Part shown: positions 42,236-51,994 of the stretch, in pieces
How positions within the stretch are numbered: the stretch's first letter is position 1
How the letters are laid out: every line of letters begins with the position of its first letter
Assembly: GCF_000513195.1 (NCBI RefSeq)
Contig: NZ_CBVI010000016.1
Coordinates: 1-64,000, forward strand
DNA: 64,000 nucleotides
From: Bacteroides timonensis
Lineage (GTDB): Bacteria > Bacteroidota > Bacteroidia > Bacteroidales > Bacteroidaceae
Reading direction: 5' to 3'
The notes under the pieces: model-generated
The model's database searches: none
Seen by the model: only the letters and a program-made list of their open reading frames with translations
Told to the model about the DNA's origin: nothing
Position numbers and translations under genes: made by a program

Positions 42236-44296
42236 ATGAATAAATCCAAGACTAAAAAAAGCTTTTCTTACAGAGATTTGCTATACAAAGCACTCATTTT
42301 TATCGGCACGGTAGCCATCATAGTATACTTCTTACCGCGTGACGGCAAGTTTAATTATCAGTTCGATATTGACAAACCGTGGAAGTATGGGCAACTTATG
42401 GCCACATTCAATTTCCCCATATATAAAGATGATGCTGTAGTAAAACATGAACAAGACAGCATGCTTGCTAGTTTCCAACCCTACTATCAGTTGGATAAAA
42501 GTGTAGAAAAAACCGTGCTTAGCAAATTAAAAACAGATTATCAAAGTCACTTGCGCGACATTGTTCCGTCTTCTGACTATATGCGCTATCTGGAGAAAAG
42601 GTTATCCGAAATTTATAAAGCAGGTATACTTTCTACCGAAGAACGCAGCAAATTACAAAAAGACAGCACCGCTGTCATCATGGTGATTGATGATAAGCTG
42701 GCCAACCAGCGGGGGACCGAACAGCTTTTTTCCGTAAAAGATGCATATGCCTACCTGCTCACTGCGGACACGGCACATTATTCTCCGTATATCCTGCGTC
42801 AGTGCTCACTCAACGAATATTTGTACCCGAATCTGACTTACGATGAGCAACGCACCGAAACAGCCAAAAAGGAAGCGCTGGATAATTATGCCTGGGCCAA
42901 TGGCGTTGTACAAAGTGGCCAGAAGATTATTGATCGGGGGGAAATCGTAGATAAGGAAACTTACAATATCCTTGAAAGTCTGAGAAAGGAGTCTATCCAA
43001 CGTAGTGAATCCATCGGACAAAAACGTTTGATACTGACCGGACAAATCTTGTTTGTCAGCATTTTCATGCTGTGTTTTATGCTGTACCTCGATTTATTCC
43101 GCAAGGATTATTACGAACGCAAGGGGAGTTTATCCCTACTATTTACACTGATTATGTTCTATTGTGTAGTGACAGCACTCATGGTATCGAATAACATATA
43201 CAATGTTTATATCATTCCGTATGCCATGCTGCCTATCATTATCCGCGTATTCCTCGACTCACGCACAGCATTCCTTACGCAAGTGGTCACTATACTGATC
43301 TGCTCCATTTGTTTACGCTACCCACACGAATTTATATTGCTGCAACTGGCTGCCGGTCTGGTCGCTATTTTCAGTTTGCGCGAATTGTCACAACGTTCGC
43401 AACTCTTCCGTACGGCATTATTAGTGATACTGACCTATGCTGCTCTTTACTTCGCTTTCGAACTAATCACCGAAAACGATTTATCGAAATTAAACGGAAG
43501 TATGTATAGTTACTTTATAGTCAATGGTGTACTTCTATTGTTCACCTATCCGCTTCTGTTCTTGTTGGAGAAAACATTTGGATTTACTTCCAACGTTACT
43601 CTGGTAGAACTTTCCAATATCAACAGCCCGTTGCTGCGCCGTTTGTCAGAGACTGTTCCGGGAACTTTCCAACATTCCATGCAAGTGGCTAATCTTGCCG
43701 CAGAAGCTGCCAACCGTATTGGAGCTAAAAGCCAGCTGGTGCGTACCGGAGCTTTGTACCACGACATCGGGAAAATGGAAAATCCGGTATTCTTTACTGA
43801 AAACCAATCAGGAGGTGTCAATCCGCATAAAAATCTTAGTTACGAGCAAAGTGCACAGGTGATAATCAGTCACGTGACGGACGGACTGAAACTGGCGGAA
43901 AAAAACAATTTGCCTAAAGTGATAAAAGACTTCATCAGTACCCATCACGGTAAGGGAAAGACTAAATACTTCTATATCTCTTGGAAGAACGAGCATCCCG
44001 ATGAAGAGCCGAACGAGGAATTATTCACTTACCCCGGTCCAAACCCGTTCACCCGCGAAACGGCCATTCTAATGATGGCGGATGCAGTAGAAGCTGCATC
44101 CCGTAGTCTGCCCGAATATACGGAAGAAAGCATCAACAACCTGGTGGAAAAGATTATAGACTCTCAGGTAGAAGAAGGTTTCTTCAAAGAATGTCCTATT
44201 ACATTCAAGGACATTGCTATCGTGAAATCGGTGTTCAAAGAGAAACTGAAAACAATTTATCATACCCGCATCAGCTACCCCGAACTTAAAAAATAA
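42236..44296 (+). CDS. PgpH-type 7TM-HD phosphohydrolase, probable c-di-AMP phosphodiesterase
   Basis: About 686 residues: an N-terminal membrane helix (about 20-36), an extracytoplasmic 7TMR-HDED sensor domain (about 40-260), a cluster of seven membrane helices (about 265-450) and a cytoplasmic HD domain. HD residues are seen in HSMQVANLAAEAANR near 478, LYHDIGKMEN near 508 and ISTHHGKG near 555. In Listeria, PgpH degrades c-di-AMP, which regulates turgor and cell wall. The substrate here is inferred from family. The ATG at 42236 is preferred because the upstream ATG at 42197 lies before a possible -7 box. Confidence 0.88.
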   Translation: MNKSKTKKSFSYRDLLYKALIFIGTVAIIVYFLPRDGKFNYQFDIDKPWKYGQLMATFNFPIYKDDAVVKHEQDSMLASFQPYYQLDKSVEKTVLSKLKTDYQSHLRDIVPSSDYMRYLEKRLSEIYKAGILSTEERSKLQKDSTAVIMVIDDKLANQRGTEQLFSVKDAYAYLLTADTAHYSPYILRQCSLNEYLYPNLTYDEQRTETAKKEALDNYAWANGVVQSGQKIIDRGEIVDKETYNILESLRKESIQRSESIGQKRLILTGQILFVSIFMLCFMLYLDLFRKDYYERKGSLSLLFTLIMFYCVVTALMVSNNIYNVYIIPYAMLPIIIRVFLDSRTAFLTQVVTILICSICLRYPHEFILLQLAAGLVAIFSLRELSQRSQLFRTALLVILTYAALYFAFELITENDLSKLNGSMYSYFIVNGVLLLFTYPLLFLLEKTFGFTSNVTLVELSNINSPLLRRLSETVPGTFQHSMQVANLAAEAANRIGAKSQLVRTGALYHDIGKMENPVFFTENQSGGVNPHKNLSYEQSAQVIISHVTDGLKLAEKNNLPKVIKDFISTHHGKGKTKYFYISWKNEHPDEEPNEELFTYPGPNPFTRETAILMMADAVEAASRSLPEYTEESINNLVEKIIDSQVEEGFFKECPITFKDIAIVKSVFKEKLKTIYHTRISYPELKK

Positions 44297-44301
44297 AAGA
44301 T

Positions 44302-45069
44302 ATGAAAACAATCGCACAAGACCAGAAACGTACCGAAAGCCTGCTACAACGCAAAGGTATCCGGATACACGACATCCAAAGTTTCAGTTTCATGAAACGT
44401 TTTCATGAAGTTCCGCGCAAGAGCAACCTGAAGGTCAAAGATAAATATGGCGCGGGCATATTAACATTGCGTCTGAAACAGGGTATTCAAAGAGCTTTTT
44501 ATGTCCATCCGTTTCAAAAGCCGTCATCTGTTATCCGCTATCTGATTTCACAAGATATACCTTTTGAGAACCATATCAACCGAAAACGGACAGCAGCAGA
44601 GATTCCTACCACGACCTATCAGCGCCCATCACTCTATATGTTCTACTTCTTTGTGCTTTTCATCACGTTTATGATATTGGGATATCAGGCTGTAGCATTC
44701 GGAAGTTGGTGGGCATATATTCTCGGAATCATTTCATTCGGCCTGAGTATCTACTTTATACACATGTTGATGACACGTTTCTGTTATCTGAAAGTAGATA
44801 ACGAAAGCCTTAGGATATACAGCGTAGGACGTGAAATTAAGTATCCTTACGAAGATATACTCAAAGCCAATTTTGACTTTGCACGCGAACAGGCTTTTAC
44901 GCATGTTATGGAGATATTGGATAAAGACTATCACTATCGCCTCTATTATATAGGAAGAGTATCGCGCCGAACCCTGAATGATATTGCCGAAGTACTACAA
45001 AGTGCAGGAGTGGATGCAACATGCAGCCTGAATGAAGACAAGAGGTTCTATCAAGACACCACGCACTGA
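44302..45069 (+). CDS. Membrane protein of unknown function
   Basis: 255 residues: about 110 soluble N-terminal residues, two membrane helices (MFYFFVLFITFMILGYQAVAF and YILGIISFGLSIYFIHML), then a 100-residue domain with alternating strands (LKVDNESLRIYSVGREIKYP) that recalls PH-like domains of bacterial membrane proteins. That resemblance is only impression. It lies five bases after the PgpH-like gene, so it is likely co-expressed and may act with it. Confidence 0.7.
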   Translation: MKTIAQDQKRTESLLQRKGIRIHDIQSFSFMKRFHEVPRKSNLKVKDKYGAGILTLRLKQGIQRAFYVHPFQKPSSVIRYLISQDIPFENHINRKRTAAEIPTTTYQRPSLYMFYFFVLFITFMILGYQAVAFGSWWAYILGIISFGLSIYFIHMLMTRFCYLKVDNESLRIYSVGREIKYPYEDILKANFDFAREQAFTHVMEILDKDYHYRLYYIGRVSRRTLNDIAEVLQSAGVDATCSLNEDKRFYQDTTH

Positions 45070-45078
45070 CGAACCCGA

Positions 45079-45549
45079 TTATTTCAGATATTCCAACAGC
45101 CCGGCACAAGCATCCTCCAGCAAGTCGAGCACATACTCAAATCCTTCCGCCCCACCATAATACGGATCGGGCACGTGGTCGGCATGCGTAAAGCGAGTAC
45201 AGAATTCCGTCATACGGTGTATCTTCTTCCATTCTTCAGGGGAGGGCGCACGGTCTTTCAAATCTTCAATATTCCGGTCATCCATCCCTATTATCAAATC
45301 GAAGTTATAAAAGTCTTCCGTCTGTACGGGACGCGAACGATGTGTGAGTTCGTAACCTCGACGAATAGCGTGAGCACGCATCCGACTGTCAGGTAACTCT
45401 CCTCGATGATAAGAGAGAATACCGGCAGAATCTATCACAAACCGATCTTCCAGTCCGGCTTTTGAAACCAAATGATTCATCACACCTTCCGCAGAGGAAG
45501 AACGGCAAATATTACCCAAGCAAACAAACAGTATTCTACAAGGCTTCAT
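45079..45549 (-). CDS. Low-molecular-weight protein tyrosine phosphatase
   Basis: About 156 residues with the signature P-loop CLGNICRSS near residue 10 and the general-acid loop HVPDPYYGG near 125. It dephosphorylates phosphotyrosine in proteins, often partners of capsule tyrosine kinases. No kinase is nearby. Either ATG 45549 (MKPCRILFV) or 45555 is possible. It is convergent with the preceding gene. Confidence 0.9.
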   Translation of the reverse strand: MKPCRILFVCLGNICRSSSAEGVMNHLVSKAGLEDRFVIDSAGILSYHRGELPDSRMRAHAIRRGYELTHRSRPVQTEDFYNFDLIIGMDDRNIEDLKDRAPSPEEWKKIHRMTEFCTRFTHADHVPDPYYGGAEGFEYVLDLLEDACAGLLEYLK

Positions 45550-45574
45550 AAGCACATTTTTTTATTTAGGAACG

Positions 45575-45582
45575 CAAATATA
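45575..45582 (-). promoter_or_regulatory. -7 box of the tyrosine phosphatase gene
   Basis: Minus-strand TATATTTGC is an exact TAnnTTTGC match, about 26-33 bases before the start codon; no convincing -33 box. Confidence 0.45.
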
Positions 45583-45683
45583 GAAGTTTTCTACATTCTC
45601 TTAAAATATTTCTTCTTCTCAGTTGTCAGCATATACAGAGAACGTTTTCAAAGTAATATGTAAATCTATAAAATTAGAACATC

Positions 45684-46082
45684 ATGAAAAAAAGACTTTT
45701 TATTATATCTTTGTTTTGGATATTAGCCATTGCGGCTTTTGGAGCAATAGTCATGCTATTATGGAATTTCGTAGTGCCCGGAGTCTTAGGACTGGCAGCC
45801 ATCAATTTCTGGCAAGCTTTGGCATTATTCGTACTTGCACGCATTTTCTTCGGAGGTTTCCCTGGTAGAGGAGCTTTCCCCGGTCGAAGAGGAATATCCG
45901 GTGGTAAAGAAGGTAACCCATTCCGCGCTAAATGGGAGAAGATGTCTCCGGAAGAACGCAAGGATTTCATTAATAAAAGAAAGAAGTTCGGATTCGGTGG
46001 TCCTTTCGGAAGAGACGGATTCTTCAACGAGAGAAACTTTGATAGAAACAACGGTAGCGAAACTCCCAAAGAGAATGAATAA
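45684..46082 (+). CDS. Two-helix membrane protein preceding an ECF sigma factor
   Basis: 132 residues: two membrane helices (LFIISLFWILAIAAFGAIVMLLW and ALALFVLARIFFGGF), a Gly/Arg/Phe-rich linker, then a charged segment (KWEKMSPEERKDFINKRKKF) and a polar, probably disordered tail. It is not a recognisable anti-sigma family, but it overlaps the sigma gene by eight bases. A membrane partner or anti-sigma role is therefore an inference from context only. Confidence 0.7.
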   Translation: MKKRLFIISLFWILAIAAFGAIVMLLWNFVVPGVLGLAAINFWQALALFVLARIFFGGFPGRGAFPGRRGISGGKEGNPFRAKWEKMSPEERKDFINKRKKFGFGGPFGRDGFFNERNFDRNNGSETPKENE

Positions 46083-46644
46083 TCTGACCGGCAAAAGCAA
46101 CAGTTTGGAAGAACTGATTGTAGAACATCAACCCCGCTTGAAAGCATTTATCCGCAAGCGGGTTTCCACTAAAGAAGATGCCGAAGATATTCTGCAAGAT
46201 GTACTGTATCAATTGGTGAAAACCATTGAAAGCACTTTCAATCCTATCGAACAGGTAACAGCATGGCTATATCGCGTAGCACGAAATACGATTATCAATA
46301 AAGGCAAAAAGATGCAGGAAGAAGAACTACCCGCTTCGAGCTATGATAAAGAAGACAATGTACTGAGCGAGTTTTCGGAAGTGCTGTTCAGCGATGCTCC
46401 GCCTACTCCGGAAATAGAATATATGCGGTCACTCGTGTGGCAAGAGCTTGAAACAGCTCTTGCCGAGCTACCGCCCGAGCAACGGGAAGCATTCGAGCTA
46501 CTGGAAATGGAAGGATTGTCAGCCAAAGAAGTTGCCAGTGCCACCGGAATGTCAGTCAACACTTTATTATCACGAAAACATTATGCCGTCATCCACCTTC
46601 GCAAACGATTGAAAGGACTGTATAACGATCTTCTAAATTACTAA
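46075..46644 (+). CDS. ECF-type RNA polymerase sigma factor
   Basis: 189 residues starting MNNLTGKSNSLEEL. Sigma region 2 (HQPRLKAFIRKRVS, EDAEDILQDVLYQL) and region 4 (LPPEQREAFELLEMEG, LSAKEVASATGMSVNTLLSR) are clear. There is no region 1 or 3, so group 4. The frame is open further upstream, but the ATG at 46075 overlapping the preceding gene's stop is the natural start. It precedes an outer-membrane barrel, a likely target or partner. Confidence 0.9.
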   Translation: MNNLTGKSNSLEELIVEHQPRLKAFIRKRVSTKEDAEDILQDVLYQLVKTIESTFNPIEQVTAWLYRVARNTIINKGKKMQEEELPASSYDKEDNVLSEFSEVLFSDAPPTPEIEYMRSLVWQELETALAELPPEQREAFELLEMEGLSAKEVASATGMSVNTLLSRKHYAVIHLRKRLKGLYNDLLNY

Positions 46645-46700
46645 TCTCATTTTTAACTCTCTGTTTACCCACCGGATAACAGCTATTTCCACAAATATTT

Positions 46701-48800
46701 ATGAAAACAACAGTGTCAATTTTGACCATACTACTGTGTATGGCCAGCTCTTCCTATGCCCAACTCATTGCTAAAGATTCCACTGGAGTCATGGCTATTT
46801 CTCTGGATGAAATAACCATCCAGGCACAGTCTGTCATCGAAAAAGGCGACCGGAAAGTCATTCTTCCGACCCAGAATCAACTGAAAATGTCATCCAGTGG
46901 CATAGACTTATTAGGCAAACTACAACTTCCCCGAATCACAGTTGATATCATGTCGGGCGAAATAACCACCTCCGGCAACGGAGAAGTACAGTTACGGATT
47001 AATGGCGTTCAAGTTACTTATACCGAGATATCCTCCCTCAATCCCGAAAATATTCTTCGTATAGAATATCACGATACTCCGGGGGTACGCTACGGAAACG
47101 CTGCTGCCGTGATAGATTATATAACCAAAACCGCCAAAGTAGGAGGTAGCATCAGCGGAGCTGCCATCCACAGCATCAGCGGAAAGCGTTCTTCCATCGA
47201 CGACGTATTGGCTGGCAGATACAACTACGGAAAATCCGAAATATCAGCCAACGTGCGATACATACAACGGAGAGGAGATTGGACACGTGAGTACGATGAA
47301 CGCTTTATTTTTCCCGACAAAGAATTACATCGTCTGGAAGTCGGAGAACCGACCTTGTTTAATAAAAAGCTACTCACCTCCAACCTTAGCTACAGTCTGC
47401 AGGAAAAGGGAAAATATCTCTTTAATGCACAGTGCAGATATATCCTGCAAGATAATCCCGCCGGATATGAAGATCGGAAAAGTAAACTTTACATCTCCGA
47501 TTCCGACATTCCACTATCCATCTACGACCACACCAAGGAACGAAACCACCTGCCTGCCCTCGACTTTTATTATCAGCAAGAACTGAAAAACGACCAACGG
47601 CTTATATTCAACTTTGTAGGTACGTACATCAAGAGCAGCAGCACACGCATTTATCAGGAAAAGCAAGAAAACGTAAGTTATACAGAATTAGACTCCGATA
47701 TCACCGGACAAAAGTATTCGCTGATAGCCGAAGGAACCTATGAGAAGAAGTTAGGACAAGGAACATTGATAGGAGGTCTCAGGCACATACAATCGTACAC
47801 AGACAATCAATACAAGGGAGAAGAATGGATGGACGTGGTCTTGAAACAAGCGGAGAGCTATGCATATGCCGAATATAAAGGCAAAACGCAACATTGGGGA
47901 TACGTGGCCAATCTTGCACTCAGTCGCTTCTACTATAGCCAAAGGAACAATCAAAATGAAAGATACGGCCTGCAACCTTCGCTCCTGGTATCTTACACTC
48001 CTCTGGACAAACTACATTTCCGCTATCACATTAACCTGAAGAACAATGCTCCTTCCATAGCTTATCTGAATAATGTGGAACAAAAAATCGACAATTTACA
48101 AACGCGCAGAGGGAATCCGTCATTAAAATCATTCCGTAGTACCATACAGGATTTCAATGCAGTATTTAGTGCAGGCATTTGCAGTATCGACGCACTGATC
48201 AGTTATACATACGAAAAGAATCCAATCATGCAATCCGTACTTTATGAAGAGGCTATGTTTATTCAGACCTATGAAAACCAGAAGTCTTTCCAATATTTAG
48301 CCGCCGAGGTCACATTCAAGATAAAGCCCTGGAAAGATCACATCAGTCTTTCCGTCACACCGGGTATTAACCGGTACATCAGTACAGGAAACAATTACCT
48401 CCATACCTATACCCTGAAAGAACTGCGCATCAACCTGGACGCTTCCTATAAGAACTGGCTCCTGAATTTTATGACTATCACACCGCCTAACCGATATGTA
48501 TATGGCGAACAATTAATGAAGGGCGAGTTGATGCATACCTTGATGGTAGGTTATAAACAGCCTGCATGGTCCATTATGGCAGGAATACTCAATCCCTTTA
48601 TGAAGACCTATCGCTCCGAAAACGAAAACTGGTCAGCATTGACACCAGTTAAGTCGGACATACACAACAATAACATGTCAAATACCTTTGCCGTCAAGCT
48701 CAACTTCAACCTAAACTTCGGACGACAATACAAGGATGCCAATAAGAGAATTCAGAATATGGATACAGATTCCGGTATTCTGCAAGGAACCAAAGAGTAG
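46701..48800 (+). CDS. TonB-receptor-like outer membrane beta-barrel protein
   Basis: 699 residues with a signal peptide (ILTILLCMASSSYAQ), a plug-like domain (about 25-160, LRINGVQVTYTEISSLNPEN, IEYHDTPGVRYG) and a long barrel of alternating aromatic strands. It lacks the N-terminal carboxypeptidase-like domain of SusC proteins, and no SusD follows. It belongs to the outer membrane beta-barrel/TonB receptor superfamily; the substrate is unknown. It lies 56 bases after the ECF sigma gene. Confidence 0.82.
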   Translation: MKTTVSILTILLCMASSSYAQLIAKDSTGVMAISLDEITIQAQSVIEKGDRKVILPTQNQLKMSSSGIDLLGKLQLPRITVDIMSGEITTSGNGEVQLRINGVQVTYTEISSLNPENILRIEYHDTPGVRYGNAAAVIDYITKTAKVGGSISGAAIHSISGKRSSIDDVLAGRYNYGKSEISANVRYIQRRGDWTREYDERFIFPDKELHRLEVGEPTLFNKKLLTSNLSYSLQEKGKYLFNAQCRYILQDNPAGYEDRKSKLYISDSDIPLSIYDHTKERNHLPALDFYYQQELKNDQRLIFNFVGTYIKSSSTRIYQEKQENVSYTELDSDITGQKYSLIAEGTYEKKLGQGTLIGGLRHIQSYTDNQYKGEEWMDVVLKQAESYAYAEYKGKTQHWGYVANLALSRFYYSQRNNQNERYGLQPSLLVSYTPLDKLHFRYHINLKNNAPSIAYLNNVEQKIDNLQTRRGNPSLKSFRSTIQDFNAVFSAGICSIDALISYTYEKNPIMQSVLYEEAMFIQTYENQKSFQYLAAEVTFKIKPWKDHISLSVTPGINRYISTGNNYLHTYTLKELRINLDASYKNWLLNFMTITPPNRYVYGEQLMKGELMHTLMVGYKQPAWSIMAGILNPFMKTYRSENENWSALTPVKSDIHNNNMSNTFAVKLNFNLNFGRQYKDANKRIQNMDTDSGILQGTKE

Positions 48801-48803
48801 CCG

Positions 48804-51275
48804 TTACATTGGATCTACATCATAATAGACGATTAAAGATTTAAAACGATCCTCCGCCACCATCTCTTTCTGAACCTGCACCAGCAGTTCACGGGCGCGA
48901 GCCATCGGAGCATTATACTCTATCTTGACAATAATCTTTCGGATAAATAATGTTTGTATCCGAGCAACAGGCGGTTTATCCGGTCCCAATACACGATTAC
49001 CGAAGACTGCACGCAACTTGCCTGACATGGTTTGTGCCATCAAGTCAAGCAATTGCTCATTGCGGTTTTTCAGATAGACATACACCAGACGATAGTAAGG
49101 CGGGTAGTGGAACATCTGACGTTCAGCAAGCTGTCCCGCCACCATCTGGTCAAAATCGTTATGGATGACCTGAGCTATAATAGGGTGATCGATACTTTTT
49201 GTCTGCAAAATTACACGTCCGCGTTTATTCTTCCGTCCGGCACGTCCTGCCACTTGTGCCATCAACTGAAAAGCACGCTCATACGAACGGAAATCAGGAT
49301 AATTCAACATCGTATCTGCGTTCAGAATACCTACCACACTGACATGATCAAAGTCCAATCCTTTAGAAACCATCTGTGTACCTATCAATATATCCGTTTT
49401 CCCCTGCTCAAAATCTGCAATAATACGTTCATAAGCAGAACGGGTACGAGTGGTATCCAAATCCATACGGGCAACAGCGGCTTCGGGAAATAAAATCTTG
49501 ATATCATCTTCTATCTTCTCTGTACCAAACCCACGATTACGCAAGTCAGTACCCTCGCAAGCTGGACACTTATGGGGCAGTTGATAGGTATAACCGCAGT
49601 AATGGCAAGTCAACTGATTCAATCCTTTGTGAAATGTCAGGCTCACATCACAGTTTTTGCACTTCGGCACCCACCCGCATGTATTACACTCAATCATCGG
49701 AGCAAAGCCACGCCGGTTCTGAAACAAAATGACTTGTTGCTTTTGATCCAAAGCCTCATGAATATATTGAAGCAACAGTGGCGAGAATGGTCCGTTCATA
49801 CGCTTCTTGCGATGCAACTCATGGATATCCACGGGGATAATTTCCGGTAATTGAATTTCTTTATACCGCTCTTTCAGCTCCACCAGTCCATACTTTCCGG
49901 AAGAAGCATTATGCCAGGTTTCAATAGAAGGGGTAGCTGTGCCCAGCAAGGTCTTGGCACCATACATGGCCGCCAATATGATTGCCGCATTTCGGGCATG
50001 ATAACGGGGAGCCGGATCCTGTTGTTTATAGGTATTCTCATGTTCTTCATCCACAATCACCAACCCGAGGTTACGAAAAGGCAGGAAAACAGAAGAACGA
50101 ACTCCAAGGATAATATCATATCCTTTTTCCGTCAGCTGCTTCTGCCAGATTTCTACACGCTCGGCATCCGGAAATTTAGAATGATAAATTCCTAAACGAT
50201 CTCCGAACACCCGTTGCAGACGTTCGGTAATCTGAGTGGTAAGAGCTATTTCAGGTAGCAGGTACAACACTTGTTTTCCCTGCCGGATAGTTTCTTCTAT
50301 CAAATGAATATAGATTTCTGTTTTCCCGCTGGCAGTTACCCCATGGAGCAGACACACATTCTTGGATTGGAAGCTTCGTACAATCTCATCGTGTGCCATT
50401 TGTTGATGTTCATTCAAAGGATTAATGGGAAGAATTTCCCGAAGAACGGAATTCAGCCGTCCCACTTCCTGTTGGTAAACTTCAAAGATATGTTTATCTA
50501 CCAAGCCATTGAACACAGCTGGCGAAGCAGATACCCGCAGCAATAGTTCTTTCTTATTAACCTCTTTGGGAAAGCTTTTCAGCCCGTCACCTCCCAAAAT
50601 ACCGGATAGTTCGATGTATTTCATCAGTAAATCCAGTTGCTTCGGAGCACGCGCCAATTCATCAAAAAGTTCTTGCAGCCGTTTTTCATTCCGTACTTCG
50701 TCCGCCAGTCGCACGCGCGTTTCAGTCTTTGGCTTATAAGTCCGGCGAAGTTCTTCTTTTACAAAGATGGCCTCCTTATCCAATAAGGATTTAATTACGG
50801 AAAGTATATTCTTGAGACCGCTGTCTTTTTCCAGTTTTGTCACACACTGTTCGGGCTCCGCAGAGAGCAAATCCAATATCTTCTGCTCACGCTCCGGCAA
50901 ACGAACTTCCGATTCAAAATCCGGATTATACTCTACCATCGTCTCGCTCTCCAATTTCAGACCGGAAGGCAGAGCAGCCTTATAAACATCGCCTTGTGTA
51001 CAGAGATAATAATCTGCCAGCCACTCCCAAAACTTAAATTGTTCCGGCAATAAAATCGGATGAGCATCCAATAATGCAGATACTTCTTTTACCTCATAAT
51101 CCGTCGGCTCACAATAATGTACGTTACGTACAATCGCTGTATAGTACTTCTTGCGCCCGAACGGAACTACTACCCGACATCCCATTTTCACCTCATCCGC
51201 CCATTCCTCAGGCAAAGAATAGGTAAAATAGCGGGGCAGAGGCAAAGGCAATATGACATCCACAAATTTCTTCAT
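48804..51275 (-). CDS. priA: Primosomal protein N' (replication restart helicase PriA)
   Basis: About 823 residues: a 3'-DNA-binding domain at the N-terminus, Walker A GVTASGKTE near 312, DEEH near 408, a zinc-binding insertion with eight Cys (CNTCGWVPKCKNCD.. CHYCG.. CPACEG) near 528-570, and motif VI QVAGRAGR. It reloads the replisome at stalled forks. The ATG at 51275 is chosen because the promoter lies just upstream; the longer frame covers the promoter and a terminator. Confidence 0.94.
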   Translation of the reverse strand: MKKFVDVILPLPLPRYFTYSLPEEWADEVKMGCRVVVPFGRKKYYTAIVRNVHYCEPTDYEVKEVSALLDAHPILLPEQFKFWEWLADYYLCTQGDVYKAALPSGLKLESETMVEYNPDFESEVRLPEREQKILDLLSAEPEQCVTKLEKDSGLKNILSVIKSLLDKEAIFVKEELRRTYKPKTETRVRLADEVRNEKRLQELFDELARAPKQLDLLMKYIELSGILGGDGLKSFPKEVNKKELLLRVSASPAVFNGLVDKHIFEVYQQEVGRLNSVLREILPINPLNEHQQMAHDEIVRSFQSKNVCLLHGVTASGKTEIYIHLIEETIRQGKQVLYLLPEIALTTQITERLQRVFGDRLGIYHSKFPDAERVEIWQKQLTEKGYDIILGVRSSVFLPFRNLGLVIVDEEHENTYKQQDPAPRYHARNAAIILAAMYGAKTLLGTATPSIETWHNASSGKYGLVELKERYKEIQLPEIIPVDIHELHRKKRMNGPFSPLLLQYIHEALDQKQQVILFQNRRGFAPMIECNTCGWVPKCKNCDVSLTFHKGLNQLTCHYCGYTYQLPHKCPACEGTDLRNRGFGTEKIEDDIKILFPEAAVARMDLDTTRTRSAYERIIADFEQGKTDILIGTQMVSKGLDFDHVSVVGILNADTMLNYPDFRSYERAFQLMAQVAGRAGRKNKRGRVILQTKSIDHPIIAQVIHNDFDQMVAGQLAERQMFHYPPYYRLVYVYLKNRNEQLLDLMAQTMSGKLRAVFGNRVLGPDKPPVARIQTLFIRKIIVKIEYNAPMARARELLVQVQKEMVAEDRFKSLIVYYDVDPM

Positions 51276-51283
51276 TGCAGCGA

Positions 51284-51315
51284 CAAAGATACAATAAAAA
51301 AATAGCGTTGCCAAT
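51284..51315 (-). promoter_or_regulatory. Promoter of priA
   Basis: Minus-strand TATCTTTG (51284-51291) with ATTG (51312-51315) 20 bases upstream. The start point is about 5 bases after the -7 box, so the leader is very short. Confidence 0.65.
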
Positions 51316-51334
51316 CAAAATCAGCAACGCTATT
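51294..51334 (-). terminator. Intrinsic terminator of the porin-like gene
   Basis: A perfect 11-bp stem AATAGCGTTGC/GCAACGCTATT (51301-51311 and 51324-51334) followed on the minus strand by seven T residues. Its T-run touches the priA promoter, isolating priA from the upstream unit. Confidence 0.88.
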
Positions 51335-51357
51335 ATATCGCAATAGATTCTACTTTC

Positions 51358-51918
51358 TTAGAAGAGATAAGCAGCGGATATTTGCCAAGTCTTATTCTTT
51401 GCACCGATGGCATGACCTACCTCTTTCCATTTAAAGCTATCGCCCATCGGGAACTGATAGTTTACGCCTACTTGCAAGTGCTTGATCAGCTTCACACCGA
51501 CTCCCAGATTAAGCCCTACCTGAGTTTTCTTCCGGTCAACGTTGTCCTTCTTGTCAAAATCAAAGAAGAAATCAGGACCGGCAGCAAAATAAACACCCAG
51601 CAAACTACCCAAGCCAATCGTATATTTCAGATTGATTGGAACTTCCGCTCCGATTTGTTTTACGTCACCCTTACCTCTCTGCGAGAATAACAAAGCACCA
51701 TCAACACCCAGGCCTACAATAGGAATCGTAATTTCAGCCATCGGACCAATAAAGAAACCGGCAGAGTTGTCCTTGTTACCTTTATATCCGCCATCCCAGT
51801 CTATCTTTGTCAAGTTGACACCACCCTTTACACCCCATTTAATGAGTTGGGCCTGAGCAGGCATAGCCATAAACATACAGCCTACAGCTATAATGAAAGC
51901 ACTAAAAATCTTCTTCAT
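51358..51918 (-). CDS. PorT-family outer membrane beta-barrel protein
   Basis: 186 residues with a signal peptide (AFIIAVGCMFMAMPAQAQ) and a small eight-stranded barrel pattern (IKWGVKGGVNLTKIDW, LQVGVNYQFPMGDSF), ending in an aromatic-rich ISAAYLF typical of BAM substrates. It resembles the PorT/OmpW-like superfamily (beta-barrel domain). Whether it serves the neighbouring secretion system is unknown; it has its own promoter and terminator. Confidence 0.8.
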   Translation of the reverse strand: MKKIFSAFIIAVGCMFMAMPAQAQLIKWGVKGGVNLTKIDWDGGYKGNKDNSAGFFIGPMAEITIPIVGLGVDGALLFSQRGKGDVKQIGAEVPINLKYTIGLGSLLGVYFAAGPDFFFDFDKKDNVDRKKTQVGLNLGVGVKLIKHLQVGVNYQFPMGDSFKWKEVGHAIGAKNKTWQISAAYLF

Positions 51919-51945
51919 ACTTCTTTTTTGTTTAAATTATCGGGA

Positions 51946-51978
51946 CAAATATATGGATTTATTCTTAAAAAGAACAAT
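51946..51978 (-). promoter_or_regulatory. Promoter of the PorT-family gene
   Basis: Minus-strand TATATTTG (51946-51953) with ATTG (51975-51978) 21 bases upstream, in the 76-base gap after gldN. Confidence 0.6.
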
Positions 51979-51994
51979 AAAGATTCATTTTTGT

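Noticed and set aside
45835..46074. Long N-terminal extension of the ECF sigma factor
   Set aside because: It lies inside the preceding gene in another frame; sigma homology begins after 46075.
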